Assembly: GCA_030549335.1 (NCBI GenBank)
Contig: CM060194.1
Span: 71,770,077-71,834,076 of the forward strand
Reading direction: 5' to 3'
Origin: Pontederia crassipes
Lineage: Eukaryota; Streptophyta; Magnoliopsida; Commelinales; Pontederiaceae
Length of the DNA: 64,000 bases
Numbering within the stretch: the first letter of the stretch is position 1; each line of letters opens with the position of its first letter. The translations under genes and the position numbers were made by a program. Of the stretch, positions 45,120 through 56,969 are shown one piece after another. The notes beneath the pieces were generated by a model. The model was not told the DNA's origin. It made no database searches and was given only the letters and a program-made list of their open reading frames with translations.

Positions 45120-45995
45120 TATCGGTAACCATATATAACCTAAAAAAAGAAGTAAAAAGCTTTGTAATATTGGAACAATCAGAAGGTATCTAAATATTGC
45201 ATTTGCCACATTTTTTCGAACTTTGAGAATTTTTTTCGGCTTGAATCTGGGCTCGCCACAAATAGAACAACTCATAAGTGAGTTATTTTCCTTATAGTAC
45301 AACATGCAATGATTGTGGCATGCATCAATCTTCTGATATTTCAACCCTAAATCTCTCATCAATCGTTTGCACTTGTAAAAATATCTCGGTGAAGCTGAAA
45401 GCATACTCTTAATAATGGCAAGCATCCGGTCAAAACAACTTTTGCTCATATTAAATTCTGATTTTAAGTTCATTAGTTGTGCCACTGTAGAAAGTATAGT
45501 TTGCTTCACGCATCCATCCCATAAAGGTTCATCTGCTTTTTTGAGAAGATTATAAAACGTAGAAGTCGAAGGATTCGGGTCTTCTTCAATCAATGTTTCG
45601 TTAATATTTTCTCCTAACATTGCATCTCGTATCATATCCCTGTACGGATTGCTCGAGTCGTCCACAACGGCATCTACATTACTTATTTCTTTAGTCCAAT
45701 TTTCTTCGCCATGAAAGAACTAATTGGTGTATGTCAATAAGAAACCGTTGTAATATAAATTCTTCTGCATATCATATCTTACTTTCCACTGATAACATTT
45801 GCACTTCCGGCATGGACATAAGATTTTGCCATATGAAGATGCAACACCTTCATTTTGATATGCCACATTAATGAATTCATCAACACCATCCTTATATTCT
45901 TCAGTTATGACGCCATGTTTATCCTTCAAACGACGAATCCAACTACGATTTGGCTTTATCATTTCTGTAACGAATAACATTAAACCATATGTCAA
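45120..45995 (-). pseudogene. TNP2-type CACTA transposase, 5' fragment
   Basis: Residues from 45995 to 45720 form the transposase-associated domain, with RSWIRRLKDKHGVITEEYKD, GVDEFINVAYQN and CPCRKCKC. A TAG at 45720-45722 interrupts the frame. The frame then continues in register with FFHGEENW and on into the TNP2 domain: DGCVKQTILSTVAQLMNLKS, MSKSCFDRMLAIIKSML, GLKYQKIDACHNHCMLYYKE, CSICGEPRFKPKK and NVANAIFRYL. Sequence similarity ends near 45180, far short of a full TNP2 (several hundred more residues including the catalytic part). The frame runs on, without a stop, into the start of the TNPA-like gene. Confidence 0.85.
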
Positions 45996-46339
45996 TAAAT
46001 TTGTGTACTTGAAACGTGCTATTTTGAACTTACGAAGTTCAAAATCACATGTTTCAAGTACTTCATCGTCGAATCATAATCTCATTTTATCATCAAGAAT
46101 GTGGAAGTACATCCTTAGTAAAATTTATGAGAACATGATCAAAAAGAGGTTCTAGAATTATGAAAAAAAAAGTTTAACTTAACATGCATTACTAACTAAC
46201 TTAACAACGAAACAATCAAGTAATTAAGTAATATTTAACTTAACATGCATTAGTTCATAACTTTCAAGTAATTAAATAGTATTTAATTTCATGCATTAAT
46301 AATTAACTTAACATACATGGTGGCGGGCTAGTACCTTCT

Positions 46340-47130
46340 TAACCGGTGAGGGATGATGGCAGACGACGATGGAGGAAAGCGGTAGGCGACGGCCGACAGA
46401 GGAGCACAATCGACGAGCGAACGAGGCGTAAGGAGGAGGAGGAGGAGGCGAAGGTGGAGGCGAAGGCGAACGTCGACGCGGGTGGCGGAGGGCAGTGGAG
46501 GAGGAGGAGGAGGAGGCGACGGTGGAGGGCGGACGAGGCGGAGGGAGGAGGAGGAGGAGGAGGCAGCGGTGGAGGCGGAGACGAATGTCGGTGCGGTGGC
46601 GGAGGGCGGTGTAGGAGGTGGAGGTGGTGGTGGAGGGGCGCGGTGGAGGTGGCGGACAGGCGCGGTGAAGGAGGCGGTGGAGTAGGCGAAGGCAGAGGGC
46701 AGACGTCGGAGGAGGCGGACGTCGGCGCGGTGGAGGAGGCGGCGGTGGAGGCGGAGGGCAGCGGAGGCGGACGTCAGCGCGGATGGAGGAGGAGGAGGAG
46801 GAGTAGGCGGCGGTGGACATCGGCGCGGTGGCGAAGGGCGGTGGAGGAGGCGGAGGCAACGGTGGAGGGCGGCGGAGGGGCGCGGTGGAGGTGGCGAACG
46901 GGCGCGATGGAGGAGGCGGTGGAGTAGGCAGTGGTGTAGGCGGAGGGGCGCGGTGGAGGATGCGGAGGGCGGACTTCGAAGGAGGAGGCGGTGGAGGCGG
47001 AGGGCGGCGGAGGGGCGCGGTTGAGGAGGAGGCGACGGTGGAGGCGGAGGGCCACAGAGGCGAACGTCGGCGCGGTGGACGAGGCGGCGGAGGAGGAGGT
47101 CGGGCGTTTGGCATCGGGCATCGGACGGTG
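46340..47130. repeat. Purine-strand GGAGGCGGAGG low-complexity block
   Basis: About 790 bp in which the plus strand is nearly all G and A with interspersed C/T in variants of GGAGGCGGAGG and GGAGGAGGAGG. It lies inside the CACTA element, upstream of the transposase fragments in their reading direction. All three minus-strand frames stay open (Pro/Ser/Arg-rich) and so do plus-strand frames (Gly/Arg-rich), as expected for a repeat without stop codons rather than a protein. Confidence 0.85.
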
Positions 47131-47499
47131 GAAGGTAAAATAGTAAAAGTGAAAACAAAGAAGAGGGGTTAGGGATTTAAGTAAATTTTTTAGCGTCTCC
47201 CAAGAACGCGACGCTATGTAGACTCAATGTAGGCGCCGCTTCTATGAAAATTTGACTAGTGCGGCGCTATAGAGAAGCTAATGTGTCGCTAAGCTAACGT
47301 AGTGACACTATAGCGACATAAGGGCGTCTCCATAGATGTAGCGTCCCACAAATGCGACGTCATTGAGACGCTAATTAAAAGTCTTTTTTAAATTTTCTAG
47401 TATGTATAAAATTTTATTTATCAATATAGCGTCTTATTTGATTTCCTTCCGACAATCTATCATGTATATATATAAAATTATAATTCTAAATGTATATGT

Positions 47500-47820
47500 G
47501 TCTATAACAAAATTGTGTGTGTATATATATATATATATACCTATAATATATGTGTATGTATATGTCTACGTGTGGGAGATTAAGTATTATAAATCTATCA
47601 TGTATGTATGTCTATATGTATTATAAATATATATGTGTATGTATACGTCTACACATGTGCAAATCATATAACGTGTATATATATACGTATTCGAAGTGAA
47701 TATATGTGTATATGTTTATATGTGTGAGATTAAGTGATAATAATATGTATATATGTACTTATTATATATAAGTATAAGTATATACATGTATTTATATGTC
47801 TATATGTGCCCGATTAAACG
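47500..47820. repeat. TATATGTGTATG-type simple-sequence region
   Basis: Alternating pyrimidine-purine sequence (TATATATGTGTATGTATA variants) inside the CACTA element. No coding potential. Confidence 0.7.
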
Positions 47821-49723
47821 AGGGATAAAAAGTCGGCTAAGGAGGCGCAATAAAGACGCTATTGAGTCGCTAGGTATTTTTAGCAACCCCGTAGCGCCGA
47901 ACTAGCATCTAAAACCTTGTAGCGTCTCAAATCGGCGACGCTACAGAGACGCCAATAGTGTCACAATGACGTCGACATCACCTGCGGCTCTAGTTAGACG
48001 CAAAATTAACACTATTGAGTCTCTACCGTGATGTTAAAATGGGATAATTTGTAGCAAATCACTCTCTTAATTCAACCACCATAATTTCATGATTAAGTAT
48101 ATATATTTAGTATGTATAGATAACATAAATAATGTAGGTAACAAATTATATATTTAGGAACACTCCTATCATGTAAAAATACATTTATATATATAATCAT
48201 GTAATACATATATATAATATGGGTAATCATGTACGAATACATTATATATGTTGATAATACTAATATAATATTTAATTAATTTATTAATTAACATATAGTA
48301 TATATAATATATAGGGTTTAGGGTTTAAATATAAAACAAATAGCGATATAAATATAGATAATCTAAGAATAGTTGTCAAGTAATCACATTCGTGTCTACA
48401 TAGCGTCGTGTAAACGTGTGATGCCAGATAATATCTCTTTAGAGCCACAAATGGTGAGACGCGAGCATAGCGTCGCATGTTGTCGACGCGAGAACGGCGC
48501 TAGGTTCTCCCGCGCTTTTTTCGCTCCGCGGCGCGCAATAGTAGCGTCTCCATTGCGCCATGCTTAGCATCTATCTATTGAATAGCTAAGAAGTCCTCCA
48601 TGTCTTGTCACTATAACATTTTTCCATTGAATCTCAGATTGGATCCGAGGTGGCTCGAGCCGGATTTGTTGTTGTCATCATCGTGACCTACAACGTAGTA
48701 TAAGTACATGGGTTGTGTATAAATCCAACTCGGGTTGGGTCGTCAGAAAGGGAACAACACGTCCATAATCTATCATGACAAAGCTCGGGCCAGTTTTGCT
48801 CTAAATCCATGTTGGGTTCGGAGTAGAGCGCATCAGATTGTCCAACTTACAGAAGAACTTGGGCCAAGTTCTTTCCTGGGCTGAGTTCCAGTTGTCAAAA
48901 CCTTGGTACTATTTTTTTCGAGAGTTTAACATCTAATAACATCATGTAATCTATTGTTTTCAACATAAAATCAACATATAACTATTCCTCATAGGAGAAC
49001 CTAAATCTTGCCATAACAAATTTTCAACTTATATGTTTAATTAAGAAATCATATCAAAAAATGAATTCCAAACTTTACGTACTTTGTTTAGGCAAAACTA
49101 CCTAAACCCGAACTTTAGGTGACTTTGTCGACGATCATGCTCGACTACTGGTAAAGAACCAGTATCATTTGATGAGCTATCAGCTATGAGTAGATGGACA
49201 AATATTACAGTCATGTACGTGCATTGATGAGGAAGAAAACTGGCTCAAAGTTGAGGAAAAAATACAATCGTGAAAGGGGGAAAATAGATTGGAAGAGACC
49301 CTTCACATCCTATTTACATGGAAAAGTCCCAAGTTATAATTTAATTAGAACTCTTAATCATGCATGTGATCCATAATTTATCTTTTATTTTTTTAAAAAA
49401 AATCTTAATTAATAGTTAGTTATTATCTTTAAAACTTAATTTTCAAAATTATAAAATAAAAAATATCATTTTAATTCTTGAATATTTAAACATAAAATTT
49501 TTAGTTTCACCCTTATTAGGAATCCTTATAACACATTATTATATTGGAATAAATTTCTAAACTTAATCAAATCATAACTCTTCGTTCAATTAATAATTGA
49601 CTTTTCTTTTTCTATCTCTTATATAATTATACTTCTACACACTTTCAAACTTCTCTTATATTATCTTTTCCTCTTGTCTTTTTGGTCATCTAACTAAATT
49701 TTTTAATCTAACTATATTTTTTA

Positions 49724-50054
49724 GTAAATTTCAGTCATTATCATTCAACTTAGGGAGTATTGCCAATTGTCATCACTCAACTTCACTTTGTAACCATAAT
49801 TATCCAATTTTAAAAATGTTTCAACCACGGTCATCACGACCGATTTTCGCTAATCAATCGATGGATCGTTGACATGGATGGTTACTCATCACGTCAATAT
49901 TTTTTCTCTCCTCCATGTTAGCTTTTCATAAAATAAAAAATGCCACAATAACATTTTTCTCTTTCATCTACCGAAACTTAATTTTATATCTGAATGTTCA
50001 TTCAACTTTTTAAAATTTTCGAACACGGTCATCCAACTTTCCATAATTTTAGTC

Positions 50055-50086
<32 letters not shown>

Positions 50087-51045
50087 TAAAGGCACTTAGT
50101 TTGATCCGGCATGGTTTGGACATGATCTAATCGGGTCGGGCCATCCAAAATTTTTATATGCATTAAATATATAATATTATAAAATATCATGATTACTATT
50201 TGGCTCACCAATTTGCTAGATGTTGGGCATGACCCGGCACCCATCTTGATGGCTCAATACAATTTCGCGTGAGATTTCATCAGGATCGATCCAAATTATG
50301 CTAGACCATTCAACAGGGCGTAGGGTCACGCCCAAAATTTAACGGAGTGTTAATCAAGATATTTTTATTTTTTATATTTTTATTTTAATCATGCATTATA
50401 ATTATTTTTTTTATATAAAAAATTTATTAGATATCTAATAATCATAATATAATACATTACAATATTTTTATTTTTATTAGTCCAAAATTTAGGCACAAAT
50501 GTATATGTATGTTTTCTAATTCTTTATTTATATAATTTAATAATATTAATTATTATAATATTATATATTTAATATACATAAAAAATTGGTCGGTCCAATC
50601 TGACTAGATCATACCCAAATTGTACCGGGTCAATATGAATGACATTAACTACTTATTTATTTATTTTATTATTAATTATTATTATTTTAAGTCTTTAATG
50701 ATAATTGTGATTGAAATTTTGGAAAGTTGAACGAACGTGTGTAGAAATTTTAAAAAGTTGAGTGACTATGCAGATAGAAAATTAAGTTTGAGAAGATGAG
50801 AGAGAAAAATGTTGATATGATATCTTTTATTTTTTAAAAACTAACATGAAGAAGAGAGAAAATATTGATATGGTGTCACCCACGTCAGTGCCACGCTAGC
50901 GATCCAATGGTTCACTAGCGATAACCGATCGCGATAACCGTGGTTGAAATATTTCTAAAGTTGGATGATTGTGGTGTTACAAAATCAAGTTGGTTGACCA
51001 TATTGGGAATACGCCCTAAGTTAGATAATCATGATTGCAATTTAC
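49724..51045. mobile_element. Long-inverted-repeat foldback element
   Basis: The left arm (about 49724-50040) reads GTAAATTTCAGTCATTATC, ACTTAGGGAGTATT, TTTCAACCACGGTCATC, in that order. The right arm (about 50740-51045) is its imperfect reverse complement, for example GATAACCGTGGTTGAAA and AATACGCCCTAAGT. Arms exceed 250 bp. An (AAT)n run lies at 50056-50084. It resembles the element at 35294-36474 in structure and arm vocabulary, so both may be one Mutator-like family. Copy B of the flanking block appears to lack it. Confidence 0.75.
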
Positions 51046-51488
51046 TCCATTATTTTTATTTTCTTTCGAACTTTAAATTTTTTTTAGCAAATCCTTATCT
51101 TTTGGATATATTTTAATGTTAAAAATTAATTTTAAATTTGAAAAAAAATCGGAATGTTTTTTCCCTTTAAAAAAATTGTCCTCAAATTTTGCTTCACATG
51201 GAAATTTACTAAATAATCTCAGTAACTTTCAATACATTAAGTTCTTTAATTGCCATATCCCTTAACTTATATTTTACATTTGTGTCCTTCCATTCATTTA
51301 ACGCTACTCATAATAAATAAGCTATTTATGTAAAGTACCTTAAATACCGAACTTCTTCTCTTATGCCAAAAGCATGTCCTATTCCTCTTAACCTTGTAAA
51401 CTTGCTGATGACTTCGGTCCATCATTCAAAAACTTGCCGATGACTTCAGTCCATCATTCAAAATACAAGGCATTTGTCCCATCACTTA

Positions 51489-51922
51489 GGGTGTGTTTGA
51501 TTTTATAATGATGGAGGGCTAAATTAGAATGGTGGAGTATAGGTTGGTGAAGTTGAGTGTGATGATGGTTTATGAAAATTATATTTGGATATAAATTAAT
51601 GGGATGGGTTGAGTTAGTTTAATCCATTCTTTATTTGGACATAAAATATAGCATATGTTTTAGGGAAGGTTAAGTTTAATAAATATTATCCTTAAGAAAT
51701 TTTTTTATTCCATTATAAGGGTAGAGTGAGAATGATTATTTCTAACCCCTCCAAACTAATTTGGTAGGTTTAATTTTAAGTCAAATGATGGATTTATGAA
51801 GCCCAACCTATCCTTAGTTCAATTAATAAAAGTTGCATTCAAATATGGTGTAAAAATTTTAAACTCACCCCATCCTAATTAAAACTAGTTCATCCCTTCA
51901 AAACTGTTCATCAAACATATCC
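51489..51922. mobile_element. Tourist-like MITE
   Basis: The termini GGGTGTGTTTGAT and ATCAAACATATCC form an inverted repeat, bordered on both sides by TTA (51486-51488 and 51923-51925), the PIF/Harbinger target. The identical flanking string extends to CTTAGGGT, so an 8-bp hAT-type duplication is a possible alternative. 434 bp, no coding capacity. Confidence 0.7.
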
Positions 51923-52205
51923 TTAGGGTAATTTGGACTTGAGCAACTCCTTAATAGTAATCTCGTTATGTTGAGATTCTTTGTGATGGTCATCTACTTG
52001 GTTCACCATTCTTAAGTCAATATGTAATTTACACCCTCAGGACACGACTACTTAACTTTGTAACTTATCTCATCATGAGTAGAAATTTATATAATTGCAA
52101 TACCAATTCATTTTGTTAGATAATATATGTCAAATCAAATTTTACTTAACTTATTTTAAATGAAATACCGATCTAATGCTAATACTTATCTTGCATTCAT
52201 TTCAG

Positions 52206-52824
52206 CAGAAACATGTTATTGCTACCACTATGGCTTTAAAGGGTTTGGGCGGATTGCTCTTTATCTTCAGCAATTCTTTTGGAGCATATCTCTTGGTTTG
52301 TAATCTATGTTTATATTTTTTTTCATCGTCATCTTCTGTGGATCCTAGTTATGTGTTAATTATGCTTCCTTTGGAAAACTTGGTAGTTTCTATTTTTGTG
52401 TCCATTGTCAGAATCGCAGATATAGCAATATCTAGCTCAGTAGAAACAGTAAATGTAATTGTGTTTTTTAAAATTGTAGAAAGCAATGTTTCTAATCTTG
52501 GACGTGTTTGTTTCGAATTTTATGTTTACAGCTTTTGTATTTGGCCTTCATTACCCCTGTTGTTTATGACTGCTACAACTATGACATAGAGTCAGCAGAG
52601 TTTGCACAACTTTTCTCCAAGTTTCTTCAGGTTTACTCCTACTACTTCCTTTTATGTTTTTATCTGCGTCTGTTTTTATGCGCATCAACTAATATTTAAG
52701 TCATGCAAAATTGTTGTTTTAGAATATGGCCTATTTTGGTGCATTGCTATTCTTCCTGGGGATAAAGAACTCTATTCCGAAGAGACATTCAAAGAAGAAG
52801 GTTCCCAAGCCGAAAACAAATTAA
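52206..52824 (+). pseudogene. HR-like lesion-inducing (HRLI) family protein, 5'-truncated
   Basis: Three exons, 52206-52295, 52532-52630 and 52723-52824, with AG acceptors and GT donors, read without a stop for 96 codons: HVIATTMALKGLGGLLFIFS, then LYLAFITPVVYDCYNYDIES, then FFLGIKNSIPKRHSKKKVPK and a terminal TAA. This matches the C-terminal part of the roughly 157-residue plant HRLI family of small membrane proteins, reported in hypersensitive-response-like lesion phenotypes. The N-terminal 60 or so residues are missing, and nothing matching them lies in the preceding 3 kb. Retained introns rule out a retrocopy. Phases and splice sites are intact, so truncation is either recent or the first exons lie very far upstream beyond inserted transposons. 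I favour a relic. Confidence 0.8.
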
Positions 52825-53489
52825 TCCATTTGCTGGCCTGAGAAAAATTTAGGATTTCTACTCTGATGTCAAACAGTAACACTATGGAATTTTACTCTTG
52901 TTTCACGTGACAATTGAACTCACTTTGAATCATGTTACTTATAATTCTTTTTCTTAGCCTTTCCTTACATAGAATGTGAAATCGTAATAACTATTAGTCT
53001 TTTTTCAAAAAAAAAGTGTGTGAAAATAATTTTATTTTCTAACTACTTTTTTACTAGTCTTCTAAATGCTAACTAATTTTCAATTAATTATTAAAATAAA
53101 AAGTCAATCGACTTGGTCTACATGTGCACTTTACATCACAACGAACTTCGTTACTGCATACACTTACGCGTCCATTCTTGTGTATCAGTTTAACTACCTA
53201 TGAAATTCAAACATAAAAAAAATAAAATTTTCATAAGTAATTAATACTCAGTACATAAGATCATACAGACGAATAAGATAAAATTAATAAAATAGGCACA
53301 CTTTCAATATGATAAAATAGTAAAAAAAATTCTATTCAATTTTTTATCTTTTTCACATGTGAATTTTCGTTGACTAAGGGTTTTCTTTGATCAATTAGTT
53401 TTTTTATCTAGTGGTTTTCTTTGACCTAATGATTTTTCTTGACATGACAAGTGAATCAATTAATAATGAATAATATCATTAAGCATAAT

Positions 53490-56150
53490 AAGATACTACA
53501 TTAACTTTCTATCGATCTTGTTGACATTCACATTATCATCTATCCATAAAAAATTAATGCATAGGAGGATTCCTTTTTTACATAACTTATTTTTTGACAT
53601 AATTATCCTTCTTTTCAGTTTAAGTTTATCATACATCTAAGCAGGAGAAAAAAAGGTCATTTAATATCTCAACAATTTAATATAAAAACACCCTTAAAAA
53701 ATCAAAGTAGAAATCGGGTCGTGTTTGTGAAGAGCACGGGCTGACTTGAGGTACCTCAGGCCGAGTCCTCTACGTCTTATCACTATAACATTTTTTTGCC
53801 ACCAAAACTGGGTCAGGTCTGAGGCGACTCGAGTCGAGTTGTTGTCATCATCGTTGAGACCTATAATGTATAAGTACCTGTACCGAATATAAACCCAACT
53901 TGGGCCTTATCATTGGAAAGTGATTCCGCACACCCAAAAAACCTGAACCGAATTGTTGAGAGCTCGGGGGAGTTTATTCCAAATTCAGGACGAGATTAGA
54001 GTCGATTGGGTCAGGTTGTCTAAGATATATAAGAACCCAAGCCGAGTTCCGATTGTTGAAACTTCTATGTCATTTTTCAAAAGTTTAACATGTAATAACA
54101 TTTTGTAATCTATTCATTTTGACATGAAACTATTTATGCATCACAAGGGAGCTTAAGCTCTACATTGTTCGTCCTTCATCTTTTATATTACATTAAGAAA
54201 TCATATCTAAAAGTGAATCCAAATTTCAAGCACGTGTAGATGACCAAATATTGCAGTCGTGAACACGTAGCCAAGAGAAAGAAAAGTTGGCTCAAAGTTG
54301 AGGAAAAAAACACAAATGTGAAAGGAGAGAGATGGATTGAAAGAGACCCTTCAGATTTTATTTATCGAAAAAAAGTTCCATAAGTTCTAAAAGAACTCTT
54401 AATCATACATCTAATCCATAATTTGTCTTTTATTTTTTTTCTAAAGTTTCAAAATGAAATAAGGATTTAATATTCATGCTATCCATTGGTGCTCCCTATG
54501 TTATCTGTTTAGATCTTGGATTGAGGGTGGATGCTAAAAGGTGTGGTTTAACTCTGGTTCAGCATTGATATCTGTTAGGTTCGTAGGTTCAAGTGGTTCA
54601 CAATTTTATGCCCTTCTTGATGGTTTATTCGATTGTTCCCTTGTCTTGACGCCGTCGAATGAAGAGCACTGCCATGACATTGCCTGCAAGAAGTTGCCAC
54701 CGACGCCATCAAGCGAGGACCTCACCGCTGAATATGACCAAGTGACCATCGTAGTTCTTCGTCTGAACTGCACGATCGAAGTTCTTCGTCTGAATATGCC
54801 CTAGCGGATCAACTGCAATGTTGAGGCATACCACGCTGATGTGACATGGCTTGCATGAAGTCTCCATCATTAAAATGTTGTCAAGCAAGGACCGCACACT
54901 GAGTATGCCCAATACCTCATCGTATTTCTTTGTTTGAATTGCACGATCGAAGTTCTTGTCTGGATATGCCCTAGTTGATCGAATTCTACACGAGTTCTAC
55001 TGCTACACCGATCAAGTTTTGTTGTCGGAGTTCTTACTCTAATCTACACAACTGGTTGTTGCCTTAACCGAGAGCCGCACCAATGCATGTTGCCTTAGCC
55101 CCAAACGCGAGATGTGAAATGCAAGAAGTTGTCCTCCATTATTTTTGTTGTTGTTCCATTTGTGACGTTCTCCATTCAATTTCAGTTATGTATTCAATAT
55201 GTGATGTTGTTGTACTTATTAAATATGTGATGCTCATGAGCGCCGTGCAGGTTGGACAGTCAGAACTGTTTAATGAAAAATGTGATGCTCGTGTACTTAT
55301 TAAACTTTCAACTATTTAGTTTGAGTTATGTCAATGAGTTTAGGACATCATTATGTTTCGTATGGTCTTATAAACTTCAATTGAAATGGTAATATTCATG
55401 TCGTAGTTAACATTCTAGTCATAGTTGTGAATTTGCTTTCATATATATTGATTTGCCTGAGTGTGATGTGTCTATCTGCCAATACATTTGAAGTAGGGAG
55501 ATCCTTCGGCGGCGACAATAAGAGATGTAAGGAGAGAGGTGGAAACAAGGGATCAAGGCAAACGACAATGGCGATGAGGGATCTAGGGTAAAATTTTAGC
55601 GTCGCCGAAAAGTTTCACCGAGGGATCTGCATACAAAGAGAGAGAAACAGCCAAGTTTGGAAATTTAAAGTGTCAGTGATGAATCAGTAGTGTTTTCTGA
55701 ACGGAATGATATCATCCGCTGATTAGAGTTATGAACCACACTTTTTAGCATCTGCCCTCCATCCAAGGCAACATATGGAGCACCATTCAATGTGTAGCAT
55801 GGCCATTAAAATCCATTAAATAATTAGTTATTATCTTTAAATCTTCATGTTTTATATTAAAAAATATTATTATTTTAATTTATTATTATAAGCATAATTC
55901 TTAATTTCACCCCTATTAGAAGTCGTTTATAACATATGATCATGTTGAAATTAAAATTAAAATTTTTAATCTTGATCTAACCATAACTCTTAATTTAATT
56001 ATGATTTAACCTTCCTTTTTTATCTCTTGTATAATTATATTTTTACTCACTTTCAAACTTCTTTTATCTTAGCTTTTTCTCTTTTCTTATATCTCATCTA
56101 AATATATTCTTGTTTCTTTCAAACTCTAACTTTATTTAAAAATTTCTAAA
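53490..56150. repeat. Duplicated non-coding block, copy B (interrupted)
   Basis: 53490-54474 joined to 55802-56150 aligns with copy A (anchors given there). The CACTA insertion site of copy A corresponds to the intact string GCCGAGTCCTCTACG near 53760-53775. The segment 54475-55801 is missing from copy A and is a separate transposon. No open frame is conserved between the copies, so the block is non-coding or long decayed. Confidence 0.78.
54475..55801. mobile_element. TIR transposon of about 1.3 kb, superfamily uncertain
   Basis: The left end (CATGCTATCCATTGGTGCTC, then GGATGCTAAAAGGTGTGG at about 54529) is the imperfect inverse of the right end (CCACACTTTTTAGCATCTGC at about 55736, and GAGCACCATTC...TAGCATG at 55779-55801). 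Inverted repeats are about 100 bp. Copy A lacks the segment, which confirms it as an insertion. Inside is an imperfect tandem duplication of about 170 bp around ATATGCCCTAG (54792 and 54964). The short frames show no family similarity. Confidence 0.75.
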
Positions 56151-56969
56151 TTATTATTCTTTTAATTATAAATTATTTTTTAAGAAACTTTAAAAAATTA
56201 AGATGTTACCCTAATATCTTCTTAGTCCGTCAAAATATTACTAGCTTTGGATCTACGTATTTAAAATGCATATTAAAAAATAAAAAGGATGAAACTAATA
56301 AATATATGACCACCTCCTTATTTTTGTCCTTTTGATCTTTTTACCTCGATGTCTTATACTCACTCCCTTTGAATCTACATACATGTGCCATGTGGGTTAC
56401 TGTCGGTTCAGATCCTAAGGGGATCTATGTTTCACATGCTGCCAAGACCCTCTGAGACATCTTAGATTTGAACTTTAAATAAATATAAGTTGTTTGATTG
56501 CAATGGTGAGTGGATCTACTTCAACTGACATAATAATTCAGAGAGTTAATAGTATTCAATTTCTAAAAGTACCAATTCATCCAAGATTTATTTTTCAGTT
56601 CTCATTTGATTATCAAAAATCTGCTACTAGTTCCAAATCAATGAAAGAAAACTTATTAACTCATCATCACAACGGTATCCTTGATTTATAAGATGCTTGC
56701 ATGCATGCACCACGCATCTAATATCAGACATACAAAATTCAGCACACTGCAACAAACAACACTAAAATTTACAAAAGCATGCCGACCATCCTCTTCTTGT
56801 GAATATTGTTCACTTACTGTCCCTGTTCCAATGCACATAATAATATTGTTTGAATCAGCAGTAGATGCCTTCCACCTCCCGTTCTCATTCTCAAACGTAT
56901 GAATCTCGTTATGCACTAATTAACCCCTAGCCAACTACGGTGAGCGAAGAAAAGGAGCCCCAGACTTGA
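56151..56969. other. Intergenic sequence downstream of beta-carotene hydroxylase
   Basis: It includes the 3' untranslated region of the hydroxylase gene, probably within 56690-56969. No other feature is recognised. Confidence 0.55.

Larger units (their letters stand above)
42191..48591 (-). mobile_element. 6.4-kb CACTA transposon with decayed genes
   Basis: The left end reads CACTATAAGAAAATGG from 42192. Comparison with copy B shows that 42191-48591 is absent there and that AGTC is duplicated on both sides (42187-42190 and 48592-48595), marking the insertion. Both ends carry dense subterminal motifs of the AGCGACGCTA / TAGCGTC type (42215-42640 and 47190-47360, 47850-48010, 48400-48570). It encodes TNPA-like and TNP2-like remnants on the minus strand. 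The right terminus does not show a CTTATAGTG inverted repeat, so it may be damaged. Confidence 0.88.
41925..49723. repeat. Duplicated non-coding block, copy A (interrupted)
   Basis: Bases 41925-42190 joined to 48596-49723 align with copy B (53490-54474 plus 55802-56150). Shared anchors, in order, are ATCTTGTTGACATTCACATT, TTTGTGAAGAGCAC, CACTATAACATTTTT, TTGTTGTCATCATCG, TGGCTCAAAGTTGAGGAAAA and AACTCTTAATCAT. The intervening 6.4 kb is a CACTA element. The match may resume briefly after the foldback element at 51046. Identity looks like roughly 80% by eye. Confidence 0.8.

Noticed and set aside
46308..47172. Pro-rich 268- and 276-codon frames and Gly/Arg-rich frames
   Set aside because: Low-complexity GGAGGCGG repeat inside a transposon is open in many frames on both strands.
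49194..49376. 60-codon Lys-rich frame
   Set aside because: The corresponding frame in the paralogous block near 54240-54420 is broken, so it is not conserved.
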